NCBI GenBank assembly: GCA_002405475.1
Contig: DHLX01000028.1
Location: 1-29,286 of the forward strand
Source: Burkholderiales bacterium UBA4657
GTDB lineage: Bacteria; Pseudomonadota; Gammaproteobacteria; Burkholderiales; Burkholderiaceae_E
Direction: 5' to 3'
DNA: 29,286 bases
Both the position numbers and the translations under genes were made by a program. The notes beneath the pieces are model-generated. The model ran no database searches. It was not told the origin of the DNA and saw only the letters and a program-made list of their open reading frames with translations. Every line of letters starts with the position of its first letter. Position 1 is the first letter of the stretch. Below, in pieces: positions 22,883 to 29,286 of the stretch.

Positions 22883-23767
22883 GTGCAAGACAATGAGCGT
22901 TTTTCCGTATTGCTGTTTCGCCTGGCAGGTGCGCCAGATACCCTGTTCGCCATCAATTTATTCAAAGTGCTGGAAATCACAAACCCGCATCACAATGTCA
23001 TGCCGGGAATGGTGAACCACCCAGCTTGCCTTGGTCTGGCCGAAAGCCGTGGTCAGGTATTGCCCATTGTGGATGTATCGCAAGCTGTTTTTGGTCAATC
23101 CGAGGAATCAAAAATCTGGCTACGTTGCGAGTTCTCAAGACGCCAGATTTTGATTGCTATTAGTGAGGTATTGCATCTTGAAGAGGCGCTGTGGACAGCA
23201 CTTGAAGCCTCGTCCAACCTGCCCTGGTATGCAGGGTCGAATTACTTGACTGGTGTGCTGAAACTGGAAGATGGAAAGATAGCTTCAGTACTGGATATGG
23301 ATCGTGTGATTGATGATGTGCTAGGCGGTAGAGAAAATCCTGACATTGAAGCGCCGCCAAGTCTGGCTGGTAAGCAGGTGGTTTTTGCTGATGATTCCCG
23401 TCTTGCACGCGAACAGGTAAAGATCTTGCTGCAAAAATTAGGTGCAAAAACTTGTGAGTGTATTGATGGTGAGGATGCCGGAAACGAACTTGCACGTATC
23501 AAGAACGAGTGTGCCGAGGCTGGAGTGCCCATAGCCAGTGTCATGCCCCTGGTGGTGACTGATATTGAGATGCCGAAAAAAAATGGCTATATGGTAGCCC
23601 AGCAGATACGCAGTGATCCTGCATTCTCGGGTGTGAAGGTTGTTATGTATTCGAGTCTATCAGCGACAGAAACTCAGCGTCACGGTAAGGAATGTGGAGC
23701 CGATGAAATCGTCGGAAAATTTTCTAATGCAGCGCTGGCCGAAGCGATTATCAAGTTGATGTGCTGA
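22883..23767 (+). CDS. cheV: Chemotaxis adaptor CheV (CheW-receiver fusion)
   Basis: Coupling protein linking chemoreceptors to CheA, with signalling adjusted by phosphorylation. It has 294 residues: a CheW-like domain (about 5-155, with FAINLFKVLEI and LGLAESRGQVLPIVDVSQAV) and a receiver domain (about 164-294) with acidic Asp170/Asp171, phosphoacceptor Asp227 in VVTDIEMPKKNGY, and the conserved Lys in IVGKFS. The start is GTG 22883 with a perfect AGGAGG (22871-22876). No other che genes adjoin it. Its stop abuts the convergent dctD-type stop with no base between. Confidence 0.93.
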   Translation: MQDNERFSVLLFRLAGAPDTLFAINLFKVLEITNPHHNVMPGMVNHPACLGLAESRGQVLPIVDVSQAVFGQSEESKIWLRCEFSRRQILIAISEVLHLEEALWTALEASSNLPWYAGSNYLTGVLKLEDGKIASVLDMDRVIDDVLGGRENPDIEAPPSLAGKQVVFADDSRLAREQVKILLQKLGAKTCECIDGEDAGNELARIKNECAEAGVPIASVMPLVVTDIEMPKKNGYMVAQQIRSDPAFSGVKVVMYSSLSATETQRHGKECGADEIVGKFSNAALAEAIIKLMC

Positions 23768-25120
23768 TTACAACTTTTTCCTAAAGTTTTCAGGATGAAT
23801 GTCATAGCGCTTCAATTTGTCATAGAGAGTTTTGCGTGGCAGATTGAGCTGCTCCGCTGTCAGACTGACCTGCCCCTTACACTCAGACAAAGTCTGCTCG
23901 ATAACCCGCTTTTCAAAGGCTGTGATTCTTGCTTCAAGAGAAAATGAGGGAAGCGCCTGCTGCGCGGCTAATTCTGATTCATTCTCGCTCAGTTCGTGCA
24001 GACCTAGCACATAACGCTCAGAAAAATTACGCAGTTCACGTACATTCCCTTCCCAGGGTTGCTGTTTCAGGTCTTCTATCAATTCCACTGACCAATGTTG
24101 TAAGCTTTTTTGAAATCTTATTGCAGATAAATGAGCGAAATGAGCAAAGAGTACAGGAATGTCTTCCTTTCGCTCACGTAATGGCGGCAAATTCAGTGTG
24201 ACGACATTAAGTCGAAAAAATAAATCACGACGGAATTTTCCTTCTTTGACTAGCTGTTCCAGATTGGCTTTGCTAGAAGCAACGAACCGACAAGACGCTT
24301 CAACCGAGCTATTGCCACCTAGACGCTCAAACTTCCGTTCTTGCAGGACGCGTAGTAGCTTGATTTGCAACTCATACGGCATCGACTCGATTTCGTCCAG
24401 AAACAAAGTACCTTTTGCTGCGTATTCAATTTTTCCGGTACGCTTACGGCTGGCACCGGTAAATGCACCTGCCTCGTGACCAAACATTTCAGACTCGAAT
24501 ACAGCTTCGGGAAACGCTCCGCAATTAACAGCCACGAACTCTCCATGGCGGCCACTTACTTCATGTAAAGCTCTGGCAACAATTTCCTTTCCGGTACCAG
24601 TTTCGCCGGTAATCAAAACATCAACATTAGCCGATCCTACTGAATGCAGAATATCCTTGATACGACGAACTCCAGGAGAATTACCAATCAGTTGCCCGTC
24701 GCGCTGTTTCATTAAGAGTGATTTCAGTTGACGGTTTTCAATGACTAGGCGTCTTTGATCAATGGCGCGATGTATGACTTCAATAAGTCGGTCAACTGAA
24801 AATGGTTTTTCAATAAAGTCATGGGCACCAAGACGCATTGCGCGCACTGCCATTGACACATCTCCATGACCCGTAATGAGTACTACAGGTAATTCATGAT
24901 CTCGTGCCAGTAATGCTTCCAGTAATTGCAGACCATCTATTTCTGGCAGCTTAACATCGCTTAATACTACCCCAGGAAAATTATCGTGAAGAATTTTTAG
25001 CGCCTGCTGCCCATTGGAAAATGGTAAGACATGAAATCCAGCCAACTCCAGAGATTGCTGTGTGGACATTAATACAGCCGGGTCATCTTCTATCAAGGCT
25101 ACTGACATTACTTCACTCAT
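23768..25120 (-). CDS. dctD: DctD-type sigma-54-dependent response regulator
   Basis: Activates sigma-54 promoters after phosphorylation; DctD classically controls C4-dicarboxylate uptake. From the chosen ATG 25120 (450 residues): a receiver domain (5-118) with Asp55 as phosphoacceptor (VVLSDVKLPEIDG) and the KP motif in FIEKPFS; an AAA+ domain (about 142-370) with Walker A GETGTGKE (172-179), the sigma-54 contact loop GAFTGA (218-223), Walker B LFLDE (239-243), and the R-finger region EGKFRRDLFFRLNVV; and a Fis-type HTH (about 408-445, QVSLTAEQLNLPRKTLYDKL). The start overlaps the dctB stop by 8 nt; a GTG at 25129 or ATG at 25108 are alternatives. Confidence 0.9.
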   Translation of the reverse strand: MSEVMSVALIEDDPAVLMSTQQSLELAGFHVLPFSNGQQALKILHDNFPGVVLSDVKLPEIDGLQLLEALLARDHELPVVLITGHGDVSMAVRAMRLGAHDFIEKPFSVDRLIEVIHRAIDQRRLVIENRQLKSLLMKQRDGQLIGNSPGVRRIKDILHSVGSANVDVLITGETGTGKEIVARALHEVSGRHGEFVAVNCGAFPEAVFESEMFGHEAGAFTGASRKRTGKIEYAAKGTLFLDEIESMPYELQIKLLRVLQERKFERLGGNSSVEASCRFVASSKANLEQLVKEGKFRRDLFFRLNVVTLNLPPLRERKEDIPVLFAHFAHLSAIRFQKSLQHWSVELIEDLKQQPWEGNVRELRNFSERYVLGLHELSENESELAAQQALPSFSLEARITAFEKRVIEQTLSECKGQVSLTAEQLNLPRKTLYDKLKRYDIHPENFRKKL

Positions 25121-26993
25121 TATGATCACTTAAGGGTAGAATGACTTCAAATCGGGCTCCACCATCCGGACGATTTGTCACCTGAATTTTTCCTGAAAAT
25201 GACTGAACGATGGCTGCGCATATTGACAGTCCAAGGCCTAGGCTGTCACTATTTTTCTTGGTGGTGAAAAACGGCTCAAAAATCTGTCCTAGATCCTGCT
25301 CGGATATACCAACTCCAATATCCTGGACCGTTAGCACGGCCTCTTTTCCTTGTGAATAGGTGGTGATGACTACCAGGCATGAGTCTAATCCGCGCATGGC
25401 ATCAATGGCATTCATAACCAGGTTGATAACGAGTTGCTCCAGTCGTATCAGATCGGCGCGAACATAGAGTGCGGTGCCCGTTAAATTCAGGTCGATCCGG
25501 CATAGTCGAGCCTGTTGATTAGTGTGAATGATGGCGAGTGCACGACGTACACTCTCATTTAAATCTACTCTGCTCAAGCGCGCATCTGTTTTTCTTGAAA
25601 ACCCCTTGAGTTCGCTGACAATATGTGCCGCGCGCTCACATAGTTCAACAATTTTTTTCAGGTTGTCGCGTGCTTCCTCGCGTCGTTCCAGATGTGACAG
25701 ACGCAATGCGTTTTCAGACAAGGTGCGAATTGCCGTAAGGGGCTGACTGATTTCATGCGTGATGCCCGCTGCCATTTTCCCGATGGATGCCATTTTCCCA
25801 GCTTGTATCATCTCATCCTGCGTTTTTCGTAGAACCTGTTCGGTCTGCTTCAAATGAGCGATTCGTAGTTGTAGTTCCTGAGTACGCTCAGCAATACGTG
25901 ATTCAAGTTCTTCTTGTGCTTGTTGCAAAGCTTGGCGCGATTGTTGCAGCTCATTAAGTCGCTTCTTTCTTAGTCGGAAATAAAAGAATGCAAGCCATGC
26001 CAACGTTAGTACTAGTGCGGCCAGACTAGTCACTACGAGACTGTAATTTATGGCACTTTGACGGTTTGCCAGCCGTACCAAAGTCCAGCCTTTGGCTGTA
26101 ATGTGAGTAGCATGAGCCTGGTAAGTCGGGTCACCTGTTTCGTTCAGTTCTACGGCAATTCCTTTACGCAACGTGCCCAGTTCCGAGCCAGTACGAATCA
26201 GTTGTTGTATGCTGGACCGATTAAGTATGGGTAAATTGCTAAGATTAGAACCGTATGTTCCTGATGAGCTGACAGTGTCATAAACACCAGGTCTCATATA
26301 CGCTATAGGTCGGTATTTCCATTCGTGCTGCGTTGCCAAAAAAACAATACCATAGTCATCCATCAGTAGTATGGACTCTCCTGAACGTCTCCAGGTAGCT
26401 TCAAAGTCCCCAAGCGAGACCTTAACCACTATAGCGCCATTTTTGGGCGGTTTTTTCCCAGTGCTTTCACGAAAGCTAACACGCTGCGACAGATAGTAAC
26501 CGGGCTGGTCAAAGGTAGCGCCGGTTGCAAAGTAACGAGCACTGCCTTCCTTCATGGCGTCCATAAAATAAGGACGCAGGGCATGCACTGAGCCGATCTC
26601 TTCTGGCGTCGCCAGTATGGAGCTGGTCGCTATAGTTACGCCATTCTCGTTAAGCAGAAAAATGACATCAGCCTGTGCCGTGATTTGCACCCGTGTCAAA
26701 TAATTGTTAACGCCAGCCAGATTAGCTTTGTTTGGATCGGACAACGCTTGGATTATTTCAGGCTGTTGAGCAATCACGTATGGCAGACTTTCGTAACGTG
26801 CCAGCTGTATTGATAAGTCTAGAGCCAAATATTCTATTCTCTGCGATGCTTGCCGGTCCAGATTACCTAGCGCTGATTGTAGGCTGGAAATATAAACCCA
26901 GGCCACCACAAGGCAAGAAGGTATCAGGACAAGCGCGGCTTTCGTCGTGCGAGCCCAGTCATGCCAGAATTTGCCGTGTTTACTGAAGATCAT
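25113..26993 (-). CDS. dctB: DctB-type sensor histidine kinase
   Basis: Inner-membrane kinase of 626 residues, partner of the downstream regulator. It has TM1 (about 18-36), a large periplasmic double-Cache-like sensor (about 37-315), TM2 (about 316-340) and a coiled coil (about 343-395). The HisKA H box follows with His413 in GITHEISQPLTAIR, then the N box (NLVMNAIDAM), G1 (VQDIGVGI), F box (FEPFFTTK) and G2 (LGLGLSICAAI). DctB proteins sense C4-dicarboxylates; the ligand here is not established. AGGA lies directly before the ATG. It sits 25 nt after the LivJ-type binding protein gene, so the three genes are probably one transcript. The region looks A+T-richer than the translation genes. Confidence 0.9.
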   Translation of the reverse strand: MIFSKHGKFWHDWARTTKAALVLIPSCLVVAWVYISSLQSALGNLDRQASQRIEYLALDLSIQLARYESLPYVIAQQPEIIQALSDPNKANLAGVNNYLTRVQITAQADVIFLLNENGVTIATSSILATPEEIGSVHALRPYFMDAMKEGSARYFATGATFDQPGYYLSQRVSFRESTGKKPPKNGAIVVKVSLGDFEATWRRSGESILLMDDYGIVFLATQHEWKYRPIAYMRPGVYDTVSSSGTYGSNLSNLPILNRSSIQQLIRTGSELGTLRKGIAVELNETGDPTYQAHATHITAKGWTLVRLANRQSAINYSLVVTSLAALVLTLAWLAFFYFRLRKKRLNELQQSRQALQQAQEELESRIAERTQELQLRIAHLKQTEQVLRKTQDEMIQAGKMASIGKMAAGITHEISQPLTAIRTLSENALRLSHLERREEARDNLKKIVELCERAAHIVSELKGFSRKTDARLSRVDLNESVRRALAIIHTNQQARLCRIDLNLTGTALYVRADLIRLEQLVINLVMNAIDAMRGLDSCLVVITTYSQGKEAVLTVQDIGVGISEQDLGQIFEPFFTTKKNSDSLGLGLSICAAIVQSFSGKIQVTNRPDGGARFEVILPLSDHNE

Positions 26994-27018
26994 TCCTGAA
27001 TTTTAGAACTCTTTTCGA

Positions 27019-28146
27019 TTAACGAATAAATTGTCCATTTCTACCAATCATGGTGAGTTCGATGAAAGTTCCGGTGCGTCCCAGATTTCCAGCGGTGCTT
27101 ATGGTCAGTCCGCCTAAATCAATTTCTCTGGCTGCAGATAGAGAGTCAACGAATCTTTCACGTGTCAAGTTTTTTCCAGATCTTTTCAGACCTTCAACGA
27201 AAAATTTTGCTGAGATAAATCCCAAATAGCTGCCGTAGCTGAGTTTCAAATTCGGACTTTCTTTTTGTAATTTAATGTATTCCTTAGTCAGGCCTATCCA
27301 CGCTGATTGTGGGTGCGGAATGACCTGAACCACCATCACTCCATGCCCATCTTTACCTAGTTCATCTACAAATGCTTGTGACGAGTTATTGGACAAGGTG
27401 ATGAATTGTGAATAAACCCCTTTGGCCTTGACGCGCTTGACAATTTCTGCGGTCGGTTTATTCCCCATGACAATCAAGGAGGCTTGAGGTGCGGTACTTA
27501 CAATCATGTCAACCGCAGCCTGAACCTCCGGACTTCGATTATCCAGAGCTTGCTTGCCGACAATATCAAACTTGAATTTTTTCCTGGCCTCATCAACCCC
27601 TGCAACACCTTCCTGACCAAAAGCATCGGTAGCATGTACCAGAGCGATTCTGCTAATACCTGTACTCACCAGTTGTTCAATGGCGCGAGTTACCTCTTGC
27701 CTATAACTAGCGCGAATATTGAATATAGTTTTATTAGTATCGTCATACAAAAATTGTGGCCCTACCTGGGGTGCTACAAGAGGTATGGACTGACTATTAA
27801 CCAGGGGTAGAATTGCCTGTAACGAGGGTGAGGTCCGATACATGAATAGCGCAAAACAGCCCTTGTCAACCAGTTGTTGAGTCAACTCCAGCGTCAGCTT
27901 AGGGTCTTGCTTATCGTCGCGGGTCTCAAGCCTGATTTTTCTACCCGACACCCCCCCCTTTTTATTCACCCACTCAAAATAGGCGCGTGCACCGCTGGTA
28001 GACTCGCTATTGGCTGCGGCCAGCAGACCGGAATAAGGCGCGGCCTGGCAGAGTACAACTTCGTTGTCTTTTATACCCTGATTGGCGTTGGCCGCGTGAA
28101 AAAAAACAGTAACTCCGATAAACGCCAGAAACATGATGCGCTTCAT
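27019..28146 (-). CDS. LivJ-type ABC periplasmic substrate-binding protein
   Basis: 375-residue type I periplasmic binding protein (branched-chain amino-acid/amide family). A signal peptide (about 1-22, ending HAANA) precedes two lobes. Recognisable blocks are VVLCQAAPYSG, GARAYFEWVNKKGGVSGRKI, IPLVAPQVGPQFLYDD, ALVHATDAFGQEGV and YGSYLGFISAKFFVEGLKRS. No permease or ATPase genes are adjacent; its neighbours are a Bug protein and the DctB/DctD pair, so it may serve as a sensory co-receptor. AAGGAA precedes ATG 28146. On the coding strand, A5 followed by eight consecutive G (27951-27958) encodes Lys63-Gly-Gly-Val, a possible slippage site. Confidence 0.9.
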   Translation of the reverse strand: MKRIMFLAFIGVTVFFHAANANQGIKDNEVVLCQAAPYSGLLAAANSESTSGARAYFEWVNKKGGVSGRKIRLETRDDKQDPKLTLELTQQLVDKGCFALFMYRTSPSLQAILPLVNSQSIPLVAPQVGPQFLYDDTNKTIFNIRASYRQEVTRAIEQLVSTGISRIALVHATDAFGQEGVAGVDEARKKFKFDIVGKQALDNRSPEVQAAVDMIVSTAPQASLIVMGNKPTAEIVKRVKAKGVYSQFITLSNNSSQAFVDELGKDGHGVMVVQVIPHPQSAWIGLTKEYIKLQKESPNLKLSYGSYLGFISAKFFVEGLKRSGKNLTRERFVDSLSAAREIDLGGLTISTAGNLGRTGTFIELTMIGRNGQFIR

Positions 28147-28148
28147 AT

Positions 28149-28208
28149 TTATTCCTTTTTGACGCTATTCGATTGGCTACGATGAGCCCGCACGATGGCG
28201 GGTTTCAT
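28149..28208 (-). CDS. Possible 19-codon leader ORF before the LivJ-type gene
   Basis: ATG 28208 is preceded by AGGAG (complement of 28216-28220) with 7-nt spacing and reads MKPAIVRAHRSQSNSVKKE, ending in TAA two bases before the binding-protein ATG. Its last codons contain the AAGGAA ribosome-binding site of that gene, an arrangement typical of translational coupling. Its start codon lies in the arm of a stem-loop (28180-28210). It is unknown and very short, so it could be chance. Confidence 0.35.
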   Translation of the reverse strand: MKPAIVRAHRSQSNSVKKE

Positions 28209-28210
28209 CG
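28180..28210 (-). other. Stem-loop between the right Bug gene and the LivJ-type gene
   Basis: CGATGA / TCATCG (6 bp) and CCCGC / GCGGG (5 bp) stack around a small internal loop and a 6-nt loop. In the leftward transcript it lies 25 nt after the Bug stop and is not followed by a T run, so it looks more like an intercistronic processing or regulatory element than a full terminator. Confidence 0.5.
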
Positions 28211-28234
28211 CTCATCTCCTGATGATCTGATCAA

Positions 28235-29209
28235 TCAGTCGGCGTAAACCCCGGCTTTCTGAATGATGGGGCTCCAAAGATTGATTTCTGATTGCAGTTT
28301 GTTGCGTAGCGCATCTGGTGTTGCTTCTTTTTCTGAAACAACACGTGCTCCCAGTTCTTCCATGCGCTTCACAAAAGCCGGATCTTTCAGACCTGCCTGC
28401 AGAGCCCGCAGTAATCTGTCAATTATCGGCTTAGGCGTTCCTTTCGGGGCATAGAGTCCATGCCAGACGCCCAGCTGGAAGCCTTTTAGCCCTGCTTCAT
28501 CCAAAGTCGGGACGTTCGGTAGTGTAGTCGAACGGCGTGGCGAGCTGATGCCATAGGTTTTGACTTTTCCCGACTGAATCTGCGCCGTCGTATTGGTGGT
28601 CTGATCACAGAGCAAGTCGACTTCACCAGCCAGCAAACCAGTCATCGCCGGGCCCGTGCCACGGTAGGCGATAGTTTGTATATCCTGCTGGATGGTGCTC
28701 ATGAACAGCAGACCGCACAGATGTGAGGCAGAGCCAATACCGGCGTGAGCCACATTCATTTTGCTGGCATTCTGTTTGATATAGGGCAATAGTTCATTCA
28801 GGTTGTTGGGGGGAAGAGCGGCTTTACCTAGCAGTGTCATAGGAACATCGACTGTTAGACCAATGTATTCATAGCTTTTTAAAGGGTCAAAAAGTAATTT
28901 TTTATAGAGCGAAGGTGCCGTTGCCATACCAATATGCATCAGTAGCAAGGTATAGCCATCAGCCTGGGCATCGGCCGCCTTTTTTGAGCCTATGGTCCCA
29001 CCAGCCCCACCAGCGTTATCGACCACAATCGGCTGCTTCAGGTCACTGCCCATGCTTTGCGCCAGACTACGTGCCACGACATCGGTCGGCCCGCCCGCGG
29101 CAAAAGGTACGATCAGTGTAATTGGCCTGTCGGGATAGTTTTGTGCCAGAGCGTTGGCACTCAACCCTAGACTGATGGCCAGAATCAATAGATTTTTTAA
29201 TAGCTTCAT
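28235..29209 (-). CDS. Bug/TctC-family periplasmic solute-binding protein (BugD-like), second copy
   Basis: 324-residue extracytoplasmic receptor, paralog of the protein at 5069-6037. A signal peptide (about 1-22, ending NALA) precedes mature QNYPDRPI. It shares PFAAGGPTD, DGYTLLLMHIGM, YEYIGL.VDVPMTLLGK, GIGSASHLCG, the VDLLCDQTTNT loop and VWHGLYAPKGTPK; Cys165 and Cys201 match the paralog's cysteines. The ligand is probably a small carboxylate or acidic amino acid by analogy with BugD. AAAGGAGA gives a strong ribosome-binding site. An intrinsic terminator ends only about 15 nt before it. It reads toward the LivJ-type, dctB and dctD genes, which may be in the same transcription unit. Confidence 0.93.
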   Translation of the reverse strand: MKLLKNLLILAISLGLSANALAQNYPDRPITLIVPFAAGGPTDVVARSLAQSMGSDLKQPIVVDNAGGAGGTIGSKKAADAQADGYTLLLMHIGMATAPSLYKKLLFDPLKSYEYIGLTVDVPMTLLGKAALPPNNLNELLPYIKQNASKMNVAHAGIGSASHLCGLLFMSTIQQDIQTIAYRGTGPAMTGLLAGEVDLLCDQTTNTTAQIQSGKVKTYGISSPRRSTTLPNVPTLDEAGLKGFQLGVWHGLYAPKGTPKPIIDRLLRALQAGLKDPAFVKRMEELGARVVSEKEATPDALRNKLQSEINLWSPIIQKAGVYAD

Positions 29210-29223
29210 ACAGGTCTCCTTTG

Positions 29224-29256
29224 AAAAAAGCCCTGGCAGTGGTGATACTGCCAGGG
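29224..29256 (-). terminator. Intrinsic terminator immediately upstream of the right Bug gene
   Basis: Perfect 10-bp stem CCCTGGCAGT (29231-29240) / ACTGCCAGGG (29247-29256) with a 6-nt loop. On the minus strand it is followed by C and then six T (A29224-A29229 on the plus strand). It ends either a leftward gene beyond the window edge or the Bug gene's own leader. Confidence 0.85.
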
Positions 29257-29286
29257 TAAAAATCCCGAAATCAGGCCTTACGCCAA

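Overview
The window looks like a chromosomal stretch from a betaproteobacterium of the order Burkholderiales, most likely family Alcaligenaceae. The evidence is two TctC/Bug-type periplasmic binding proteins of the BugD-like subgroup, a polyhydroxyalkanoate phasin, the neighbouring pair of N-end transferases aat and bpt beside pyrD, and the order scpB-rluB-rimP-nusA-infB-rbfA-truB-typA. I see no insertion sequence, prophage, CRISPR array or rRNA. Base composition is moderate, and the dct region near the right end looks A+T-richer than the translation genes.

Layout from left to right. (1) 1-3042, plus strand: the 3' part of a methyl-accepting chemotaxis protein gene whose 5' end is cut or frameshifted, then an EI24-family membrane protein overlapping a CinA-type molybdopterin-binding domain protein. 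(2) 3047-3714, minus strand: a phasin gene with three stem-loops at its 3' end and a dyad over its presumed transcription start. (3) 4085-6037, plus: a histone-deacetylase-family amidohydrolase followed by a Bug protein. (4) 6239-7363, plus: a PBP7-type DD-endopeptidase. (5) 7365-11336, minus: a compact operon read as Nudix hydrolase, aat, bpt, pyrD, iclR-type regulator. Three of its four junctions are 4-nt stop/start overlaps. (6) 11441-11517, plus: initiator tRNA-fMet. (7) 11650-13745, plus: scpB and rluB. (8) 13753-21899, plus: a promoter and a strong intrinsic terminator in the leader, then rimP-nusA-infB-rbfA-truB-typA. This is the transcription-elongation, translation-initiation and ribosome-maturation cluster. 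(9) 21911-23767, plus: an EamA-type transporter and the chemotaxis adaptor cheV. (10) 23768-29209, minus, read from right to left: a second Bug protein, a possible 19-codon leader ORF, a LivJ-type binding protein, a DctB-type sensor kinase and a DctD-type sigma-54 activator.

How the parts may work together. The central block makes the machinery that starts translation: fMet-tRNA, IF2, and RbfA, RimP and TruB for 30S and tRNA maturation, with NusA and TypA. The operon in (5) pairs two enzymes that mark proteins for N-degron turnover with pyrimidine synthesis.

The right-hand block is the most interesting. It places two solute-binding proteins of unrelated folds next to a DctB/DctD two-component pair, with no transporter membrane subunit in view. 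That arrangement suggests binding proteins acting as periplasmic sensors for a sigma-54-dependent carboxylate or amino-acid response. A close paralog of its Bug protein sits about 22 kb away next to the deacetylase-family gene. Further oddities are an 8-G tract in the LivJ-type gene, a short ORF and hairpin just before it, and a terminator directly in front of the right-hand Bug gene. All functional statements are by motif and family recognition; no search was run.
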